Assembly (NCBI GenBank): GCA_021791635.1
Contig: JAJYWF010000006.1
Location: forward strand, 1-50,483
Direction of reading: 5' to 3'
Length of the DNA stretch: 50,483 bases
Source: Actinomycetes bacterium
GTDB taxonomy: Bacteria; Actinomycetota; Acidimicrobiia; Acidimicrobiales; RAAP-2
The notes beneath the pieces were generated by a model. That model did not search any database, was not told where the DNA came from, and worked only from the letters and a program-made list of their open reading frames with translations. The translations under genes were made by a program, and so were the position numbers. Positions within the stretch are counted from its first letter, which is position 1; the number at the start of each line of letters is the position of its first letter. Below, piece after piece: positions 48,443 to 50,483 of this stretch.

Positions 48443-50482
48443 TCACCATGTCGTTGTGTCGAGACGGGTCGGAACGCCCTGGACGCTCACCCCGGGAGGA
48501 ACCCGCTGCGTGATCTGTGTCACCTGCACCGACCCGTTCGTCCCCGGGGCCGTCCTCCCCCACAATACCTCCTTGATCGCGGTGGGGAGTGGTGTGGAAT
48601 CGGTCGGGTACTCGCCGGCCAGGACCGGGCAGCCTTTCGCGAATGCTTTTGTGGTGAGCGCCTTGCCGGCGGCACAGGACTGGAGGGTAAGTCCCCCCAG
48701 TGCCGGGTTCAGGTCCGAGGAGCCGCCGCCGCCGCTGCCCGGCTGGCTCCCACCGAAAATGCAGATGAAGCGCGCTGATCCCGTACTCCCCCCCTTCCCG
48801 CCCTGGTAGCCCCCACCTCCACCTCCGGAGTCGGATGTGCCCGTCGACCCGTTGCCCCCTGTGGGTGAGTATGTCTTCCCCCCGCCTGTGCCCCCGGGCC
48901 CGGCGCCGTGTGTCCCGTACACGATTGTCGTCTGAGGTTGGCCCGTGCTGGAACCTCCGGACCAGTTCGACCCGGAGCCGGCCTTCCCACCGGGACCGGC
49001 TGTCGGGGTGCAGGTGACTGTCTCGGCGCCGCCGCCGCCACCGCCGGCCACGGCCAGGACGTTGGCCGAGTCCCCAGGGGCCCGGCCGCACTTGCTCGAC
49101 GTCGGTGAGGAGCCCACGCAGATGGCGCTGGCCCCCCCACCGGCCCCCGAGGCGTTGCCGGTCGCTCCTCCCTTACCTAGTCCTGTGCCGCCGGGCAACG
49201 CGCCCCGCTTCAGGCCGATCGTGCCGTCACAGCCCTGGACCGCCGAGATCCACACTGTGGCTGTGGAGGTGTTCTTGAAGGCCGCGCTAATCGAGGTACC
49301 TGTGCCCCCGAGCCCGTCCCCCCCACCGAAGAAGGCGTCTGTGTCGCCCCGCCCACCTCCCCCGCCGGCCACCGAGAGGACGATGGTGGCCCCAGGGGCG
49401 ACGGCGACGCTGCGCTGGGCTGTGACCCCGCAGATCCCCGATGTCGACTGGGAGATCTGATTGTGGTGTGTGTTGAGCCAGGTGATGGTCACGTGCCCGA
49501 AGGACGCGGCCGGATGGGTGAAGGTCCCTGTGCCGCTGTAGCCGACGGCGGCGCTGGTGTTGATCCAGCTCTCCCCGGCCCCGCCGCCACCGCCGGACCA
49601 CCCCGACGTTCCTCCTGATCCTCCGACGTACCCGCCGCCACCGCCACCACCGTCGCCACCGAGGCCGGTCTTTGTCCCCGGCTTTCCCTGAGGGGAGAAC
49701 GCTGTGCCTGTCCCGCCTCCACCTCCAGAGCTGAAGAACCCACCTGTGCCTCCGTTGCCCTTGCTGAACTGTGTCCCGACGGTGTGTGTGTTGCCCCCGT
49801 TCCCGCCGTTGCCTCCTGTGGCGAACAGGAAGCTCTCACCCCCACCACCCCCGCCGCCGGCGATCATGTATACCGTCGACGCCAGGTTCGCCGACGTGAT
49901 GTTCGGGTTTGTGGCCTTGCACGGTGTCACCGTGCACACCGCCGAGGCCCCGCCGCCCCCGCCGGCGTCGCCTGTACTCGGTAACGAGCCCCCCGGTGCG
50001 AAGCCACCGCCACCTTCGGTGATCTGCGACGTGCTCCCGGCCTGGCAGCCGGCGTTCACGTAAACTGTGGTCGCATTGTAGATTGCGGTGGCCGTCTCTC
50101 CGTTGCCTCCCTTCCCGCCTCCGGTGGTGAAGAGCCCGCCCCCGTTGCCGCCCTCGGCGCCGTTGCCCCCCGTCGCCTGGATCTCCATGTATTTCGCTGT
50201 GTGCGGAGGTGCCAACTTCTTGGTTGTGCCGGTGCAGCTCACGGCCGGCAGGATCGTCACCGGCTTGGCCAGGACTTGGTCCACCGGCCCGGTCAGCCCC
50301 AGCTTGAGCGTGGTGCACGTGTACCGGTCGGACTGCCCGGCCCGTCCGGTCACGAATACGTGCACGTACGGCTTCGTCGTGGAGGAGGCCATCCGGGAGT
50401 CGACCACGTACTGGAACTCCTGGCTGATCCCTGTGGCCGTGGAGTCGACCTCCCAGCCGATGTATGTCTTCTGGCCGGGCAA
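48443..50482 (-). CDS. large glycine-rich protein with ALK/LTK-like glycine-rich domains (5' partial)
   Basis: An open frame of about 680 residues that runs off the right edge, so its N-terminus is missing. After a beta-rich region (WEVDSTATGISQEFQYVVDS, cysteines nearby), two long glycine-rich blocks follow (about 105-320 and 365-590) with GGGGGGG runs, GGNGGNGGNTHTVG, SGWSGGGGGAGESWI, ending in strands FGHVTITWLN or SVQVTQIT. This pattern is that of ALK/LTK-type glycine-rich domains, known in receptor kinases and in bacterial secreted proteins. Paired cysteines suggest export. Thr codons are often ACA here, unlike neighbouring genes, hinting at a different origin. Function unknown; surface or extracellular role likely. 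Confidence 0.7.
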   Translation of the reverse strand: MPGQKTYIGWEVDSTATGISQEFQYVVDSRMASSTTKPYVHVFVTGRAGQSDRYTCTTLKLGLTGPVDQVLAKPVTILPAVSCTGTTKKLAPPHTAKYMEIQATGGNGAEGGNGGGLFTTGGGKGGNGETATAIYNATTVYVNAGCQAGSTSQITEGGGGFAPGGSLPSTGDAGGGGGASAVCTVTPCKATNPNITSANLASTVYMIAGGGGGGGESFLFATGGNGGNGGNTHTVGTQFSKGNGGTGGFFSSGGGGGTGTAFSPQGKPGTKTGLGGDGGGGGGGYVGGSGGTSGWSGGGGGAGESWINTSAAVGYSGTGTFTHPAASFGHVTITWLNTHHNQISQSTSGICGVTAQRSVAVAPGATIVLSVAGGGGGRGDTDAFFGGGDGLGGTGTSISAAFKNTSTATVWISAVQGCDGTIGLKRGALPGGTGLGKGGATGNASGAGGGASAICVGSSPTSSKCGRAPGDSANVLAVAGGGGGGAETVTCTPTAGPGGKAGSGSNWSGGSSTGQPQTTIVYGTHGAGPGGTGGGKTYSPTGGNGSTGTSDSGGGGGGYQGGKGGSTGSARFICIFGGSQPGSGGGGSSDLNPALGGLTLQSCAAGKALTTKAFAKGCPVLAGEYPTDSTPLPTAIKEVLWGRTAPGTNGSVQVTQITQRVPPGVSVQGVPTRLDTTTW

Positions 50483-50483
50483 T

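Overview
The window looks like a chromosomal segment of a high-GC actinobacterium. The best fit is an uncultured or lightly studied lineage such as Acidimicrobiia, but that placement is an inference from gene content, not from a marker alignment. The evidence is the complete Pup-proteasome locus, a fused F420 synthase gene (fbiC), the tatA-tatC-helY order known from mycobacteria, a DUF4193 protein, a ResR/Rv1830-type MerR regulator, GTG starts and very GC-rich codons. Nothing in the window looks like a prophage or an insertion sequence.

Layout. 1-2.7 kb: the end of gltB, gltD, then an M48 metalloprotease (+). 2.8-4.5 kb: pgi (+), meeting a TauE/SafE exporter-DUF1634-GntR operon (-, 4.5-6.6 kb) stop codon to stop codon. 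6.6-9.5 kb: a secreted transglycosylase/NlpC wall hydrolase (-) divergent from an acyl-CoA ligase (+). 9.5-19.5 kb: a long minus-strand pentose phosphate operon tkt-tal-gnd-zwf-pgl, continuing through 4-base overlaps into fbiC and a LOG-family gene. 19.6-21.8 kb: a thioesterase, three small membrane or basic proteins and the tRNA m1A methyltransferase trmI (+), then a ferredoxin (-). 22.3-33.2 kb: arc/mpa-dop-pup-prcB-prcA-pafA-lepB-tatA-tatC-helY, all on +. This gives the proteasomal ATPase, the Pup deamidase, Pup, the 20S core and the Pup ligase, followed by signal peptidase, Tat export and a Ski2-like helicase. 33.2-36.8 kb: a double-length ThyX homologue, a 393-base gap that appears to hold a structured RNA, a DUF4193 protein, an unknown protein and a GNAT acetyltransferase (+). 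36.8-38.2 kb: an unknown Arg/Gly-rich protein (-). 38.3-40.1 kb: trpB2 (+) and an NTF2/SnoaL-like protein (-). 40.4-41.0 kb: a VapBC-type toxin-antitoxin pair (+). 41.0-47.2 kb: a minus-strand operon with a ResR-like MerR regulator, a nuclease-like protein, gcvT, gcvPA, gcvPB and a CtaG-type oxidase assembly protein. 47.2-50.5 kb: an ABC transporter ATPase (-) and the C-terminal part of a large glycine-rich protein (-) that runs off the window.

Themes. Genes are packed tightly: about twelve junctions are 4-base ATGA or GTGA overlaps. Where a gene does have its own promoter, a TANNNT -10 box often lies only 6-9 bases before the start codon, which suggests leaderless mRNAs. In-frame or intergenic minisatellites (11, 14, 18 and 21 bp units) occur at several gene edges. 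The items most worth a second look are the candidate structured RNA at about 34.95-35.14 kb, the ThyX tandem with split active-site motifs, the hairpin just upstream of pup, the glycine-rich ALK/LTK-like protein, and the coupling of fbiC and LOG to the pentose phosphate genes.
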